From an uncultured Litoreibacter sp. (GTDB lineage: Bacteria; Pseudomonadota; Alphaproteobacteria; Rhodobacterales; Rhodobacteraceae): a stretch of DNA of 64,000 nt. The notes below the pieces were generated by a model. That model was not told the DNA's origin and did no database searches. It saw only the letters and a list, made by a program, of their open reading frames with translations. Shown piece after piece: positions 18,003-26,961 of this stretch. Each line of letters opens with the position of its first letter. Position 1 is the stretch's first letter. The translations under genes and the position numbers were made by a program. Location of the stretch: positions 1,364,001-1,428,000 of the forward strand of contig CANLUY010000002.1 in assembly GCA_947494435.1 (NCBI GenBank), read 5' to 3'.

Positions 18003-19064
18003 TCAGCTGTCTTCGTCAAGGCCGCGATACAAGCGGCTGCTTTGATATTGGGTCACACCGAACCGCGTCAGTACACCCAAAATTGCGGCCACGGGAACAG
18101 CGACGAGCATCCCCACAAACCCGAAGACGGTGCCGAAGGCCGAAAGGGCAAAAAGCAACCACACAGGGTGCAAGCCCACGCTTTCACCAACGAGTTTCGG
18201 GGTGAGAATATTACCTTCGAGGAACTGCCCAATCGCAAAAATCACAGCAACCACGACGATCCATTGCGGCTCGCCCCAGAACTGAAACAGCGCGAGGCCA
18301 ATCGCCAACGCCCCACCGACCAATGCGCCGACGTACGGAATAAACGTAATCAACCCAGCAATCACACCTACGACAAGACCGAATTGCAATCCAACGATCA
18401 TCAACGCGACGGCGTAAAACGTCCCCAAAATCGCGCAGACTGTCAGTTGACCACGCACGAAGCTGGCCAATGTATTGTCAATTTCCGTCGCGATTTGTCG
18501 GATCACTGGCGCATGGTCACGCGGTAAAAGCGCGTCGATACGGGCGATCATGTTGTCCCAGTCCAACAGCAGATAGAACGCCACAACTGGCACAACCACT
18601 ACGAATACCGCTGCGTTAATGACGCCGATGGCAGAACTAAAGACCGTCTGCACAAGGGCCGTCCCCCGCTCCTGCAGCGTCGCGCCAAATCCGCTCAACG
18701 CTTTACGCAAGGTAGAGGTCTCGTCCAGCAAGGTCGGAAGACGCTCGGAAAGATATGTGTACAGGCTTGTGAGATATTTCGGGGCCTGTTCCAGCAACCC
18801 CGCCGTTTGCACGGCGACCTCCCGGACAACAAATATCAGCACCGGAATGATGACCAGAATTGCAATCAGCGAAATGATAGCCGTCGCCGCCACACGGCTG
18901 AATTTCAGCCGTTCCAGCCGATCTGCGACCGGATCCATCATATACGCAATCGCGCCGCCTACGATGAACGGAAGCAGCACGTCGCCCAGAAACCAAAGTG
19001 CCAAACCGAACACCACTGCCGCGATGCCCCAATATTTCGCCTGATCCTGAACTGGTAGTGCCAT
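18003..19064 (-). CDS. AI-2E family (PerM-like) permease
   Basis: A 353-residue integral membrane protein with seven to eight hydrophobic segments. It has the paired N-terminal helices of AI-2E transporters and the conserved C-terminal stretch LITFIPYVGALVGGALAIGLAL near residue 240, followed by GQFLEGNILTPKLVG (landmarks). The family includes the AI-2 exporter TqsA and Na+/H+ antiporters, so substrate prediction is weak. It is the first gene of the run leading to hdaA, ppk and ppx; the hdaA ATG follows its stop after one base. The conserved neighbourhood with hdaA is more informative than the family name. Confidence 0.85.
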   Translation of the reverse strand: MALPVQDQAKYWGIAAVVFGLALWFLGDVLLPFIVGGAIAYMMDPVADRLERLKFSRVAATAIISLIAILVIIPVLIFVVREVAVQTAGLLEQAPKYLTSLYTYLSERLPTLLDETSTLRKALSGFGATLQERGTALVQTVFSSAIGVINAAVFVVVVPVVAFYLLLDWDNMIARIDALLPRDHAPVIRQIATEIDNTLASFVRGQLTVCAILGTFYAVALMIVGLQFGLVVGVIAGLITFIPYVGALVGGALAIGLALFQFWGEPQWIVVVAVIFAIGQFLEGNILTPKLVGESVGLHPVWLLFALSAFGTVFGFVGMLVAVPVAAILGVLTRFGVTQYQSSRLYRGLDEDS

Positions 19065-19191
19065 GGGTCTTTCCGTTTTCCCGCTCGTCCGTGCCGCTTT
19101 GATTTCAACTCAAAGTCGCACAGAACGCGGCGGGAGGAAACCGCAATGCGACGGCGCTCCAACTCATGGGTTCAGCAAGCACAGCACCATA

Positions 19192-21321
19192 TCAATCCCG
19201 CGCTTTCCGGATAAGGTCGAGGATATCTTTCGCAGCTTCGGGAATATTTGTGCCCGGCCCAAAGATGGCCTTAACACCAGACTTTTGCAGGAATTCGTAA
19301 TCCTGTTGCGGGATAACGCCCCCACAGATCACGATGATTTCGCTGGCATCCGCCTCCTTCAAAGCCTGCACTAATTTAGGCGCAAGCGTCTTGTGACCCG
19401 CAGCCTGACTACTGATCCCTACAACATGCACATCGTTATCGACCGCATCTTGTGCGGCCTCCTCCGGCGTCTGGAACAACGGCCCCACATCAACATCAAA
19501 TCCGATATCAGCAAAGGCAGTTGCGATCACTTTTGCACCGCGATCGTGGCCGTCTTGCCCCATCTTGACGACGAGCATGCGCGGGCGGCGCCCCTCTTCT
19601 TCGGCGAAGGTCTCGACATCCTTCTGGATCGCTGCAAACCCAGCATCGCCCTCATAGGCAGCACCATAGACCCCGGCCAGAGTTTTCACCTCAGCACGGT
19701 GACGGCCAAAGATTTTTTCCATGCTCATGCTGATTTCTCCAACGGTTGCGCGCGCGCGTGCGGCCTCGACGGCCAACGCCAACAAGTTCCCATCGCCCGA
19801 TTGCGCGCCATCCTCCAAAGCGGCCAAGGCAGCATCACACGCCGCTTGATCGCGGCTCGCTTTGATCGTTTCAAGCCGCTCAATCTGGCTGGCACGAACC
19901 GCCAGATTGTCCACATCACGAATTTCGATCTCTTCCTGTGTCTCAAGTTTGAACTTGTTGACACCCACGACGACTTCATCACCCCGATCGACCTGCGCCT
20001 GCCGCAGCGCAGCGGCTTCTTCGATGCGCAATTTGGGCATGCCGGAGGCGACGGCTTTGGTCATGCCCCCCATCTCGTCGATTTCCTCAATAATCTTCCA
20101 CGCCTCATCGGCCAGATCAGCCGTCAGCTTTTCAACGTAGTAAGACCCCGCAAGCGGATCGACGACTTTGGTGACCTTGGTCTCGTTCTGCAAAATCAGC
20201 TGGGTGTTACGCGCGATACGGCTTGAGAATGCGGTTGGCAGTGCAATCGCCTCATCAAAACTGTTGGTATGCAGCGATTGTGTGCCGCCCAAGACTGCCG
20301 ACATCGCCTCGTACGCCGTCCGCACGATGTTATTGTAAGGGTCTTGCTCCTGCAGCGACACGCCAGACGTTTGACAATGGGTCCGCAACATCTTGGAGCC
20401 TTCTTTTTGCGCCCCAAACTCCGTCATAATCCGGTGCCACAAGAACCGCGCCGCACGCAGCTTAGCGGCTTCCATGAAGAAATTCATCCCGATGGCAAAG
20501 AAGAACGACAATCGACCTGCAAAGGCATCGACATCCATGCCTTTCTCAATCGCAGCGCGCACATATTCCTTGCCGTCAGCCAGCGTAAACGCCAGCTCCT
20601 GCACCAAATTCGCGCCCGCTTCCTGCATGTGATAACCGGAGATCGAGATCGAGTTGAATTTCGGCATGTCGGTCGAGGTGAATTCGATGATATCCGACAC
20701 GATCCGCATCGAGGGTTCTGGTGGGTAGATGTAAGTGTTGCGCACCATGAATTCTTTCAGAATGTCGTTCTGAATGGTGCCTGACAGGACTGCGCGGTCA
20801 TGGCCCTGCTCTTCGCCGGCCACAATAAACGACGCCAGTACGGGGATCACCGCGCCGTTCATCGTCATGGAGACGGAGATTTTGTCCAACGGAATCCCGT
20901 CAAAGAGGGTTTTCATATCCTCAACGGAATCAATCGCGACGCCCGCCTTGCCGACATCGCCCTCAACCCGTTCGTGGTCGCTGTCGTAGCCACGGTGGGT
21001 CGCCAGATCAAACGCGACGGAAACACCTTGCTGTCCCGCATCAAGCGCTTTGCGATAGAAGGCGTTGGATTCCTCCGCCGTAGAGAAACCCGCATATTGC
21101 CTGATCGTCCACGGTCTGCCGGTATACATCGTAGCCCGTGGACCGCGCGTGAAGGGCCCCTCGCCCGGCATGGATCCCATATGATCCAAACCGTCCGCGT
21201 CCTCAGCCGTATAAACAGGCTGGATCGCGATCCCCTCGGGGCTGTCCCATGTCAGGCAGTCTAGGGGCTTGCCACGCAGTTCCGCTTCAGCCCGCTTGGC
21301 CCAATCTACTTTCTTCGTCAT
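19192..21321 (-). CDS. mcm: Methylmalonyl-CoA mutase
   Basis: A 709-residue adenosylcobalamin-dependent mutase with both domains in one chain: the N-terminal substrate barrel ([20 protein letters not shown] near residue 50, a CoA-channel signature) and the C-terminal cobalamin domain with the DxHxxG motif as [14 protein letters not shown] near residue 587. It converts (R)-methylmalonyl-CoA to succinyl-CoA, the last step of propionyl-CoA use. I chose the ATG at 21319-21321 ([17 protein letters not shown]) because AGGAAG precedes it at good spacing. The start lies 35 nt inside the end of the upstream sulfotransferase-like gene. PccA and PccB are on the same strand upstream, and its chaperone MeaB is about 35 kb away. 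Confidence 0.95.
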   Translation of the reverse strand: MTKKVDWAKRAEAELRGKPLDCLTWDSPEGIAIQPVYTAEDADGLDHMGSMPGEGPFTRGPRATMYTGRPWTIRQYAGFSTAEESNAFYRKALDAGQQGVSVAFDLATHRGYDSDHERVEGDVGKAGVAIDSVEDMKTLFDGIPLDKISVSMTMNGAVIPVLASFIVAGEEQGHDRAVLSGTIQNDILKEFMVRNTYIYPPEPSMRIVSDIIEFTSTDMPKFNSISISGYHMQEAGANLVQELAFTLADGKEYVRAAIEKGMDVDAFAGRLSFFFAIGMNFFMEAAKLRAARFLWHRIMTEFGAQKEGSKMLRTHCQTSGVSLQEQDPYNNIVRTAYEAMSAVLGGTQSLHTNSFDEAIALPTAFSSRIARNTQLILQNETKVTKVVDPLAGSYYVEKLTADLADEAWKIIEEIDEMGGMTKAVASGMPKLRIEEAAALRQAQVDRGDEVVVGVNKFKLETQEEIEIRDVDNLAVRASQIERLETIKASRDQAACDAALAALEDGAQSGDGNLLALAVEAARARATVGEISMSMEKIFGRHRAEVKTLAGVYGAAYEGDAGFAAIQKDVETFAEEEGRRPRMLVVKMGQDGHDRGAKVIATAFADIGFDVDVGPLFQTPEEAAQDAVDNDVHVVGISSQAAGHKTLAPKLVQALKEADASEIIVICGGVIPQQDYEFLQKSGVKAIFGPGTNIPEAAKDILDLIRKARD

Positions 21322-22226
21322 AGTCACTTCCTCTTGCGTGCTGAGACCTGCCGGATGTGTCTCCGGTCGGGTCATAATACGTCGCCAACCCATCGCTGCC
21401 GTTGATCAGCCAGTCGATATCTGTGGCATAGTCCTGTCGTAATTTGTAAATTTGGTTCGGATCAAAGGGCTGGTAGCGACCGATCTGGCGTTCCAGATCA
21501 TCCGCGATCTCCGTTTGTCCGCGTTCGCGTGCAATCGCTCCAATTTCCGCAGCACGGAGGGAAGCATTGTTGGTTGCACCTCCCCCTTTGAGGGCACTCA
21601 GACCTTGGCGGCCTGTTAACGCGCTCAACTGATTTTGCGGCTGGCTCGACCAAGCCTCGAACGACCAAATGGCGATTTCAGCGTCCGGAAAAACCTCTGC
21701 TAGGTCAGAGATCACATGCCGCCAGCGACGCGGTTGCGTCGTCAAAAGATCAAGCTGATCTGCTTTCGGCACAGCACTGCCCGCTTTGATCCGGAACGCC
21801 AGCGCCGAGGCCCAATAACTATCATAGGATCGGATCGACAGACCGATGCGCAATTTATGACCCTCAAAGGCAGGCACAAAGCGTTGCAGGCGCCGCTGCG
21901 CTTGCGGATACAGGCGCGAGCGTTTGAAATTGTGCCCCATCGTCCCGATCATGTTTTCTTCGCTGATGACAAGCCGCGTCATCTCGTTTTTCTCAGCGCG
22001 TGCAAGCTCCATCTTGATGCGTCCGATTGAACGCTTCGCCAGTTCTTCATCTTCCGGCTGAACCAGGTTCGGATCACGGATCATTCCGGCAAACAGCCCC
22101 GACCGCGTACGACCGGGTCCCCAAATCGCCGTGCGTTGCCGCGTCAGCGATTTACGATTCTCGTTCATGAAAACCTGAAGAGAGGTCGATGCAGTGCGAT
22201 GCGCACCAAGATGCAGACAAATTTCC
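21287..22226 (-). CDS. Sulfotransferase-like protein
   Basis: A 312-residue protein starting [18 protein letters not shown], whose [12 protein letters not shown] resembles the 5'-phosphosulfate-binding loop of PAPS-dependent sulfotransferases. A later [13 protein letters not shown] segment (near residue 135) resembles the 3'-phosphate-binding region with Arg and Ser. The rest has little recognisable similarity. Such proteins are frequent in marine Rhodobacteraceae and are mostly annotated as hypothetical. It overlaps the start of mcm by 35 nt and is probably co-transcribed with it, but no link to propionate metabolism is evident. Codons upstream of this ATG also remain open, back to about 22924, but they run antisense to the DUF4174 gene and are not coding. 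Confidence 0.65.
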
Positions 22227-22278
22227 ATATGACCCAAAGCCCCAATTAGCCATGCCTTTGCGGCACCGTTTGGATCAG

Positions 22279-22293
22279 TTTTGTCGGACAAAA
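22279..22293. promoter_or_regulatory. Candidate operator in the mcm/DUF4174 divergent region
   Basis: A 15-bp inverted repeat, TTTTGTC-G-GACAAAA, lies midway between the sulfotransferase-mcm start (minus) and the DUF4174 start (plus). Odd-length dyads of this kind are typical of dimeric regulators. It does not match the TTTGCAAA sites seen at pccB and pccR. The function is inferred from position only. Confidence 0.4.
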
Positions 22294-22394
22294 GGTTATG
22301 AAACCCGTTAATCACACGACCTTGAGCACTCAGTTTGGATTTGCTCTTAGAAATGCCTGAATGGCACCCTATATAAGCCTGAGGCGGAGGACTT

Positions 22395-22868
22395 ATGAAA
22401 CACACTCTATCACTTGTAATTACTGCATTTTTTGCTGTTTCAGCGGCAAGCTCTGCATGGGCGCAATCAACCACGGATGAGCCCGAGCTGATCGTCCCTA
22501 TGGACGTAGTTGAATTGAATTTGAACGATTTTCTATGGGAAAAACGTCCCATTGTTGTGTTTGCCGATACGCCAAGGGACCCCGCTTTCATCCGCCAGCT
22601 TGATCTGCTTGAGGCCCGCTCGGACGCTCTTGCAGCGCGTGATGTGGTGATCTTGACGGACACCAACCCTGACGAATTGTCCCCGTTGCGCGAGAAATTG
22701 CGCCCGCGTGGGTTTATGCTTGTGCTGATCGGCAAAGACGGTGGGGTAAAACTGCGCAAACCATTTCCATGGTCTGTGCGCGAACTTACCCGCGCCATCG
22801 ACAAAATGCCCCTGCGCCAGCAGGAAATCCGCGACAGAAACGCAGCTGCCTCAGGGCTGGACGGGTAA
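22395..22868 (+). CDS. Secreted DUF4174 protein
   Basis: A 157-residue protein with a signal peptide ending SSAWAQS near residue 25. The body begins VVELNLNDFLWEKRPIVVFAD and continues FIRQLDLLEARSDALAARDVVILTD, with GFMLVLIGKDGGVKLRKPFPWSVRELTRAID near the end (landmarks). This is the DUF4174 pattern, a thioredoxin-fold-like domain without the CxxC pair. It is probably periplasmic. GCGGAGGA precedes the ATG. It converges with pccA. The function is unknown; the PFPWSVRELTRAID ending resembles the peroxiredoxin-like end of redox-fold proteins, but no catalytic cysteine is present. Confidence 0.8.
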   Translation: MKHTLSLVITAFFAVSAASSAWAQSTTDEPELIVPMDVVELNLNDFLWEKRPIVVFADTPRDPAFIRQLDLLEARSDALAARDVVILTDTNPDELSPLREKLRPRGFMLVLIGKDGGVKLRKPFPWSVRELTRAIDKMPLRQQEIRDRNAAASGLDG

Positions 22869-22929
22869 ACCCCGCCAGCCGCTTGGCACTTAGCTTGCGA
22901 TATATTCGGGCGCGGAAACGTCATTCGTT

Positions 22930-24930
22930 TTATTCAAACTCCAAGATAACATCATCCACAGCAAGGTTGTCCCCGGCAGCCGCATTGATCTTTGAGACAA
23001 CGCCTTTGCGCTCCGCACGCAAAATATTTTCCATCTTCATCGCCTCGACCGTGCAGAGCGCTTGGCCGTCCTGCACCTCGTCGCCCACCTCGACATCCAG
23101 TTTCACAATCAGACCCGGCATCGGGCAAAGCAGCAATTTGGATGTATCAGGTGCAACCTTCTCAGGCATCAAAGCCGCCAATTCCGCCTGACGCGGCGTG
23201 CGCACCGTCACGCGCATATCAGCGCCGCGTGTGCGCAGGCGGAAGCCACCACTCGCCTTGTCGACCTTCAACACAAGGGGCGATCCATCAACCATCAGGT
23301 TGGCGAGACTATCGCCCGGCGTCCAATCAGACGTCACGCGATGCTTGGGACCCTTCTTATGCTTAACCGTCGCACCTTCCGTGTCGGCCTTCACCTTCAC
23401 TTTGAAGTCTTTGCCTTGCAGGGAGACAACCCAATCCTTGCCGACCTTGCGTTTGTGATTGTCCAAACGTCCGGAGATACGGGCACGGCGAATTTCAGCC
23501 ACACGGTTCATCGCCGCTGCAGCAGAAGCCACACGCGCCAACGCATCGTCGTCAAGCGTCACGCCTTCGAACCCGTCCGGATACTCCTCCTCGATAAAGG
23601 CCGTCGTGATGTCGCCTGAGACGAATTTCGGATGGTCCATCACCGCGGAACAGAACGGCAGGTTATGCCCGATCCCTTCCACCTCGAAACTGTCCAAAGC
23701 CACGCGCATATTCTCAATCGCGCTCGCACGATCCGGCCCCCACGTGCAGAGCTTCGCGATCATCGGATCGTAATACATCGATATCTCGCCGCCCTCGTAG
23801 ACGCCAGTATCGTTGCGCACGACCACGTCTTTCTTGGCGATCTCTTCCGGCGGACGGTAGCGGGTCAAACGGCCAATCGACGGCAAGAAGCCGCGATATG
23901 GATCCTCCGCATAAAGGCGCGACTCCATCGCCCAGCCATTCAGCTTGATGTCGCTTTGCTTGATCTTGAGCTTCTCGCCATTGGCGACGCGGATCATCTG
24001 TTCGACCAGATCGACACCTGTGATCAGCTCCGTCACAGGGTGCTCCACCTGCAGACGCGTGTTCATCTCAAGGAAGTAGAAATTCTTGTCGCCATCAACG
24101 ATGAACTCCACCGTGCCTGCGCTGGAATAGCCCACAGCATCGGCCAAGGCGCACGCCTCTTCACCCATCGCTTTGCGGGTCTTGGGGTCCAAGAACGGCG
24201 ACGGCGCTTCCTCGATCACCTTCTGGTTGCGGCGCTGGATAGAACACTCGCGTTCACCCAGATAGATCGTGTTGCCCTGCCCGTCCGAGAGAACCTGAAT
24301 CTCAATATGACGCGGTTGCGTCACGAATTTCTCTATGAAAATCCGGTCATCGCCAAAGCTGTTCGCGGCCTCGTTCTTGGACGACTGAAATCCTTCGCGC
24401 GCCTCATCATCATTCCATGCGATCCGCATACCCTTACCGCCGCCCCCGGCGGAGGCCTTGATCATCACCGGATAGCCGATGCCCTTGGAAATCTTGACGG
24501 CTTCCTCAGCGTCTTCAATCAACCCCATATGCCCCGGCACGGTAGAGACCTTCGCCTCCTGCGCGATCTTCTTGGAGGTGATCTTGTCACCCATCTTCTC
24601 AATCGCGCCAACGGGTGGCCCGATAAACGCAACACCAGCGGCCTCAAGCGCCTCGGCAAACTTAGAATTCTCCGACAAGAAGCCGTAACCAGGATGCACT
24701 GCCTCTGCGCCGGTTTGTTTGATCGCGTCCATCACCTTGTCGATGACAATATAGGACTGGTTCGCAGGCGGCGGCCCGATATGCACGGCCTCATCTGCCA
24801 TCCGCACATGCATCGCGTTCCGATCCGCATCAGAGTAAATCGCCACGGTTTTGATGCCCATTTTGCGTGCCGTTTTGATGACCCTGCAGGCGATCTCTCC
24901 GCGGTTGGCGATCAGGATTTTCTTGAACAT
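22930..24930 (-). CDS. pccA: Propionyl-CoA carboxylase alpha subunit
   Basis: A 666-residue biotin-dependent carboxylase subunit. Biotin carboxylase domain (about residues 1-450): KILIANRGEIACRVIKTARK at the start, the glycine-rich ATP loop KASAGGGGKGMR near residue 160, and FLEMNTRLQVEHPVTE near residue 290. A linker domain follows (about 455-590), then the biotin carrier domain with EAMKMEN, where the biotinylated Lys is residue 632. With PccB it makes (S)-methylmalonyl-CoA from propionyl-CoA, ATP and bicarbonate. It lies on the same strand as mcm and pccB but with several small genes between, so it may have its own promoter. A methylcrotonyl-CoA carboxylase is the alternative; the neighbouring mcm argues for PCC. 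Confidence 0.94.
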   Translation of the reverse strand: MFKKILIANRGEIACRVIKTARKMGIKTVAIYSDADRNAMHVRMADEAVHIGPPPANQSYIVIDKVMDAIKQTGAEAVHPGYGFLSENSKFAEALEAAGVAFIGPPVGAIEKMGDKITSKKIAQEAKVSTVPGHMGLIEDAEEAVKISKGIGYPVMIKASAGGGGKGMRIAWNDDEAREGFQSSKNEAANSFGDDRIFIEKFVTQPRHIEIQVLSDGQGNTIYLGERECSIQRRNQKVIEEAPSPFLDPKTRKAMGEEACALADAVGYSSAGTVEFIVDGDKNFYFLEMNTRLQVEHPVTELITGVDLVEQMIRVANGEKLKIKQSDIKLNGWAMESRLYAEDPYRGFLPSIGRLTRYRPPEEIAKKDVVVRNDTGVYEGGEISMYYDPMIAKLCTWGPDRASAIENMRVALDSFEVEGIGHNLPFCSAVMDHPKFVSGDITTAFIEEEYPDGFEGVTLDDDALARVASAAAAMNRVAEIRRARISGRLDNHKRKVGKDWVVSLQGKDFKVKVKADTEGATVKHKKGPKHRVTSDWTPGDSLANLMVDGSPLVLKVDKASGGFRLRTRGADMRVTVRTPRQAELAALMPEKVAPDTSKLLLCPMPGLIVKLDVEVGDEVQDGQALCTVEAMKMENILRAERKGVVSKINAAAGDNLAVDDVILEFE

Positions 24931-24977
24931 ATGCTACGTCCCCAAATTCAGCGCAAAAGCGCCAGTAGAAATAGAAA

Positions 24978-25005
24978 GACCGGAGCGCATTGCTGCACCC
25001 CGGTC
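24978..25005 (-). terminator. Terminator between the small lipoprotein gene and pccA
   Basis: Read on the minus strand, an 11-bp stem with two wobbles (GACCGGGGTGC with GCGCTCCGGTC, loop AGCAAT) is followed by TTTCTATTTC. It lies 40 nt after the stop of the small lipoprotein gene and 48 nt before pccA, which implies that pccA has a promoter in this short gap or depends on read-through. Confidence 0.72.
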
Positions 25006-25045
25006 ATGGTTGTCAGACGACCCGAAGGCCGTGATGTGGTTGGTG

Positions 25046-25246
25046 TTATTTACAAACGCCCGCGTCGTCACAGAAGACACCAGCAGCGCCACCAAGGACC
25101 GCGCCGGTGAGAGCGTCGCCGCCTGTGGCTGTTGAGATGGCCGCCCCGGCGCCCGCGCCGACAAGGCCGCGTTCTGCATCTGTGTCACAGGCCGCAACTG
25201 TTGCTGCAATTGTGATGAAGCCAAGGGCTGTGAGTGTCTTACGCAT
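25046..25246 (-). CDS. Small glycine-zipper lipoprotein
   Basis: A 66-residue protein with a lipoprotein signal, TIAATVAAC, whose Cys20 is the likely lipidation site. The mature part contains GLVGAGAGAAISTATGG and ALTGAVLGGAAG, glycine-zipper repeats that pack membrane helices, and ends with FCDDAGVCK, where two cysteines may form a disulfide. AAGGAG precedes the ATG at correct spacing. It resembles the many short entericidin/YMGG-like envelope lipoproteins of Rhodobacteraceae. It lies between pccA and a hypothetical gene on the same strand, flanked by terminators on both sides, so it is a single-gene unit. The function is unknown. Confidence 0.78.
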   Translation of the reverse strand: MRKTLTALGFITIAATVAACDTDAERGLVGAGAGAAISTATGGDALTGAVLGGAAGVFCDDAGVCK

Positions 25247-25397
25247 ATCAGTTCTCCTTCATGATATTTGGAGAGAGAACACGTCCGACCTGATTTGGGT
25301 TCCATACAAAAACGTGACGTTGAATTTGCGCAACGATCCGCCCGAAGCGGCCTCAATCTGTCGGCCAATTCATGCCATGAAAAACGTTGCCGCAAAA

Positions 25398-25429
25398 AAA
25401 GAGGTCTGCCCGAATGGACAGACCTCTTT
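25398..25429 (-). terminator. Strong terminator with T-tract
   Basis: An 11-bp perfect stem, AAAGAGGTCTG (25398-25408) with CAGACCTCTTT (25419-25429). On the minus strand it is followed by a run of seven Ts. It closes the minus-strand transcript of the upstream hypothetical gene (stop 25605) ahead of the small lipoprotein gene's promoter. Confidence 0.85.
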
Positions 25430-25522
25430 AGAGGGGAAGGGTAACGGTTTTGTACTAGCAGACGCACCACTGTGCTGGAGGGGTTTGCCTGCCTGATCAC
25501 GTTGCTATGTCTTGGAGCGCCA

Positions 25523-25573
25523 GCAAACCATTGGTTTGCAACGGAGGTATTTTGGGCTGATTCCCGCCCAAAA
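25523..25573. repeat. Two adjacent inverted repeats in a 358-bp gene-free gap
   Basis: The gap from 25247 to 25604 holds no convincing gene. Besides the terminator at 25398-25429 it contains a 17-bp inverted repeat, GCAAACCA-T-TGGTTTGC (25523-25539), and an 8-bp stem, TTTTGGGC (25550-25557) with GCCCAAAA (25566-25573). The second is 32 nt after the stop of the minus-strand hypothetical gene and may be an additional terminator or an mRNA 3'-end stabiliser. The first could be an operator or part of the 3' structure. Confidence 0.5.
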
Positions 25574-25604
25574 CAGTCCATCAATAGCGAAAACGCGCCG
25601 AGCA

Positions 25605-25961
25605 TCAGTCGTAGGTCCCGTCAAAAGCTGCAGGGAAGGACGCGCGCGCACGTGTCTCGTCGATTCTTAACAAAGCGTCATAACTTTCGGGATCAAAAGG
25701 ATCTTCTGCCGCAACCACTTCGCGGCCAAACAGCCAATTTAGCCGCCCGGCATCCAAATTGCCCCGCTCAAACGGCTCTTCACCGAAATGCGTCCACAAC
25801 GCCCACATGAACCCTTCATCTGCACGGCGATCCGGCGGCCTGCGATCTGCAAACCGTTCCCGCGCAACCAAAGGCGTCGCACCTTTCTTATTGTCGCGCC
25901 GAATCGTGAATTGAAAATCCGTGCCTGGCAAACGTCCGGGGAAGCCGCGATGCTTAAGCAT
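25605..25961 (-). CDS. Conserved-looking hypothetical protein
   Basis: A 118-residue soluble protein that I cannot assign to a family. It is rich in Arg and Asp and starts MLKHRGFPGRLPGTDFQFTIRRD. There is no signal peptide, membrane segment or known motif. The stretch ADEGFMWALWTHFGEEPFERGNLDAGRLNWLF is rich in aromatic residues and looks like a folded core (landmark). A very strong Shine-Dalgarno, AGGAGGTG, precedes the start, which supports real expression. It lies in the group of small genes between pccA and pccB and has its own strong terminator. Confidence 0.6.
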   Translation of the reverse strand: MLKHRGFPGRLPGTDFQFTIRRDNKKGATPLVARERFADRRPPDRRADEGFMWALWTHFGEEPFERGNLDAGRLNWLFGREVVAAEDPFDPESYDALLRIDETRARASFPAAFDGTYD

Positions 25962-26119
25962 GACGCACCTCCTGTGAGGACACGCAATGAATCAACGCAG
26001 CAAGCTGAGCCACGATACGAAGAACTTCTGTTTTCAGTGATAGTCCCTGCTCTACGCGATCTGCGGAGCGGGGTAGGTTTTGCGGGGCGATCTTAAGCGT
26101 TCGCCCCGCAAAGGTAGAT

Positions 26120-26251
26120 TTAGAATTTGCTGTATGTGGGCTCTTCGACCACTGGCTCAACAATAACCACCTCTTCTTCTTGCTGGCCGCCGCATGCTGC
26201 GACAACTGCAACGAAGCCGAGGGCAACGATAGCTTTGATGCTCTTGGACAT
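26120..26251 (-). CDS. Very small lipoprotein (43 residues)
   Basis: A short frame with an ATG at 26249-26251 preceded by ATAGGAG. The product starts MSKSIKAIVALGFVAVVAAC, a complete lipoprotein signal with Cys20, followed by a 23-residue acidic tail, GGQQEEEVVIVEPVVEEPTY, ending SKF. Proteins of this kind, a lipobox followed by an acidic tail, are common in Rhodobacteraceae and are usually missed because of size. It is unlikely to be chance, since signal, lipobox and ribosome binding site coincide. The function is unknown; an envelope stress or entericidin-like role is only a guess. Confidence 0.75.
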   Translation of the reverse strand: MSKSIKAIVALGFVAVVAACGGQQEEEVVIVEPVVEEPTYSKF

Positions 26252-26468
26252 GTCTGTCTCCTATTAAGTTCATATACTGATTCCCCCGAGTCGCCCCAGG
26301 TTCGATCAACACACGGTGTATGGGTCACAGAAATGCGACCTTGATGCAAGCTATCTGTTTTCGTTGAGAAAAAATACTCCCCACCGTTGCCTAAATCACG
26401 ATGTGTCGTGTTTGCATCATATGCCTGTACAGATGAGCTAAACACTTCAATATATAGTGATTTTTTCA

Positions 26469-26927
26469 TCATCCCTCCCAAATACAGGCGTCATCGACGA
26501 GCGCATAACTGTCGAAATACTGTATGATTTGCGGCACAGATTCGCCGAATCCCACTGGTTCCGACGCGATGGAGACAATGACATGCGCTGCATTGGGCGC
26601 AGATGTCGCACGTCGCTTCAAACCGAAGCTGTGACAGAGCTGTGCAAAGTCACCCTCAATGCGTTCAAATGGCCAAACATCGTCTTGCGCCAACATCTCT
26701 GCCACGTAGCGCAGTCGAATCGTATCAACGCTCTGCGTTGGCACGCCAGAGGGCTCCAACAACGTCTCGATTTCCTTGACCACCAGACCGGAGGGCAAGG
26801 TGATCGCGCCATCCTCAGCAACAACCAACGCCACCGGTTCGGGGGACACCGCCGTCAGATCATCCTCAGGGCACCCAAGACCGGTCACCGCACAAAGCGC
26901 GGACCATATGCCAAAGGTGGCAATCAT
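26469..26927 (-). CDS. Secreted hypothetical protein, DUF6497-like
   Basis: A 152-residue protein with a short hydrophobic N-terminus, MIATFGIWSALCAVTGLGC, that is probably a signal peptide. The body includes LPSGLVVKEIETLLEP and RLRYVAEML, and it ends in DDACIWEG, a pattern I associate with the Rhodobacteraceae family now called DUF6497. In-frame upstream codons are blocked by a TGA four codons before the ATG, so the start is fixed. It begins 35 nt after the methyltransferase stop, so the two are likely co-transcribed. No enzymatic motif is visible. The assignment to DUF6497 is from memory of the family and should be treated as tentative. Confidence 0.6.
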   Translation of the reverse strand: MIATFGIWSALCAVTGLGCPEDDLTAVSPEPVALVVAEDGAITLPSGLVVKEIETLLEPSGVPTQSVDTIRLRYVAEMLAQDDVWPFERIEGDFAQLCHSFGLKRRATSAPNAAHVIVSIASEPVGFGESVPQIIQYFDSYALVDDACIWEG

Positions 26928-26961
26928 CCGGCGCGAAACTCAGGATGAAACGAACGACGCA

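Noticed and set aside
22227-22924. Upstream extension of the sulfotransferase-like frame to 545 codons
   Set aside because: The extra 233 codons are antisense to the DUF4174 gene, which has a signal peptide and a ribosome binding site. The sulfate-binding-like loop begins directly at the chosen ATG.
23632-25110. A 492-codon open frame on the plus strand antisense to pccA
   Set aside because: It mirrors the pccA frame, and its composition is rich in His and Arg. PccA motifs on the minus strand are unambiguous.
24934-25605. A 223-codon open frame on the minus strand overlapping the small lipoprotein gene
   Set aside because: It crosses a strong terminator and is in a different frame from a lipoprotein with a proper signal and Shine-Dalgarno. 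The sequence has low-complexity features.
26457-26948. A 163-codon open frame on the plus strand antisense to the DUF6497-like gene
   Set aside because: It is rich in Arg and His, and no motif or start signal is visible. The minus-strand gene has a signal peptide and a family-like ending.
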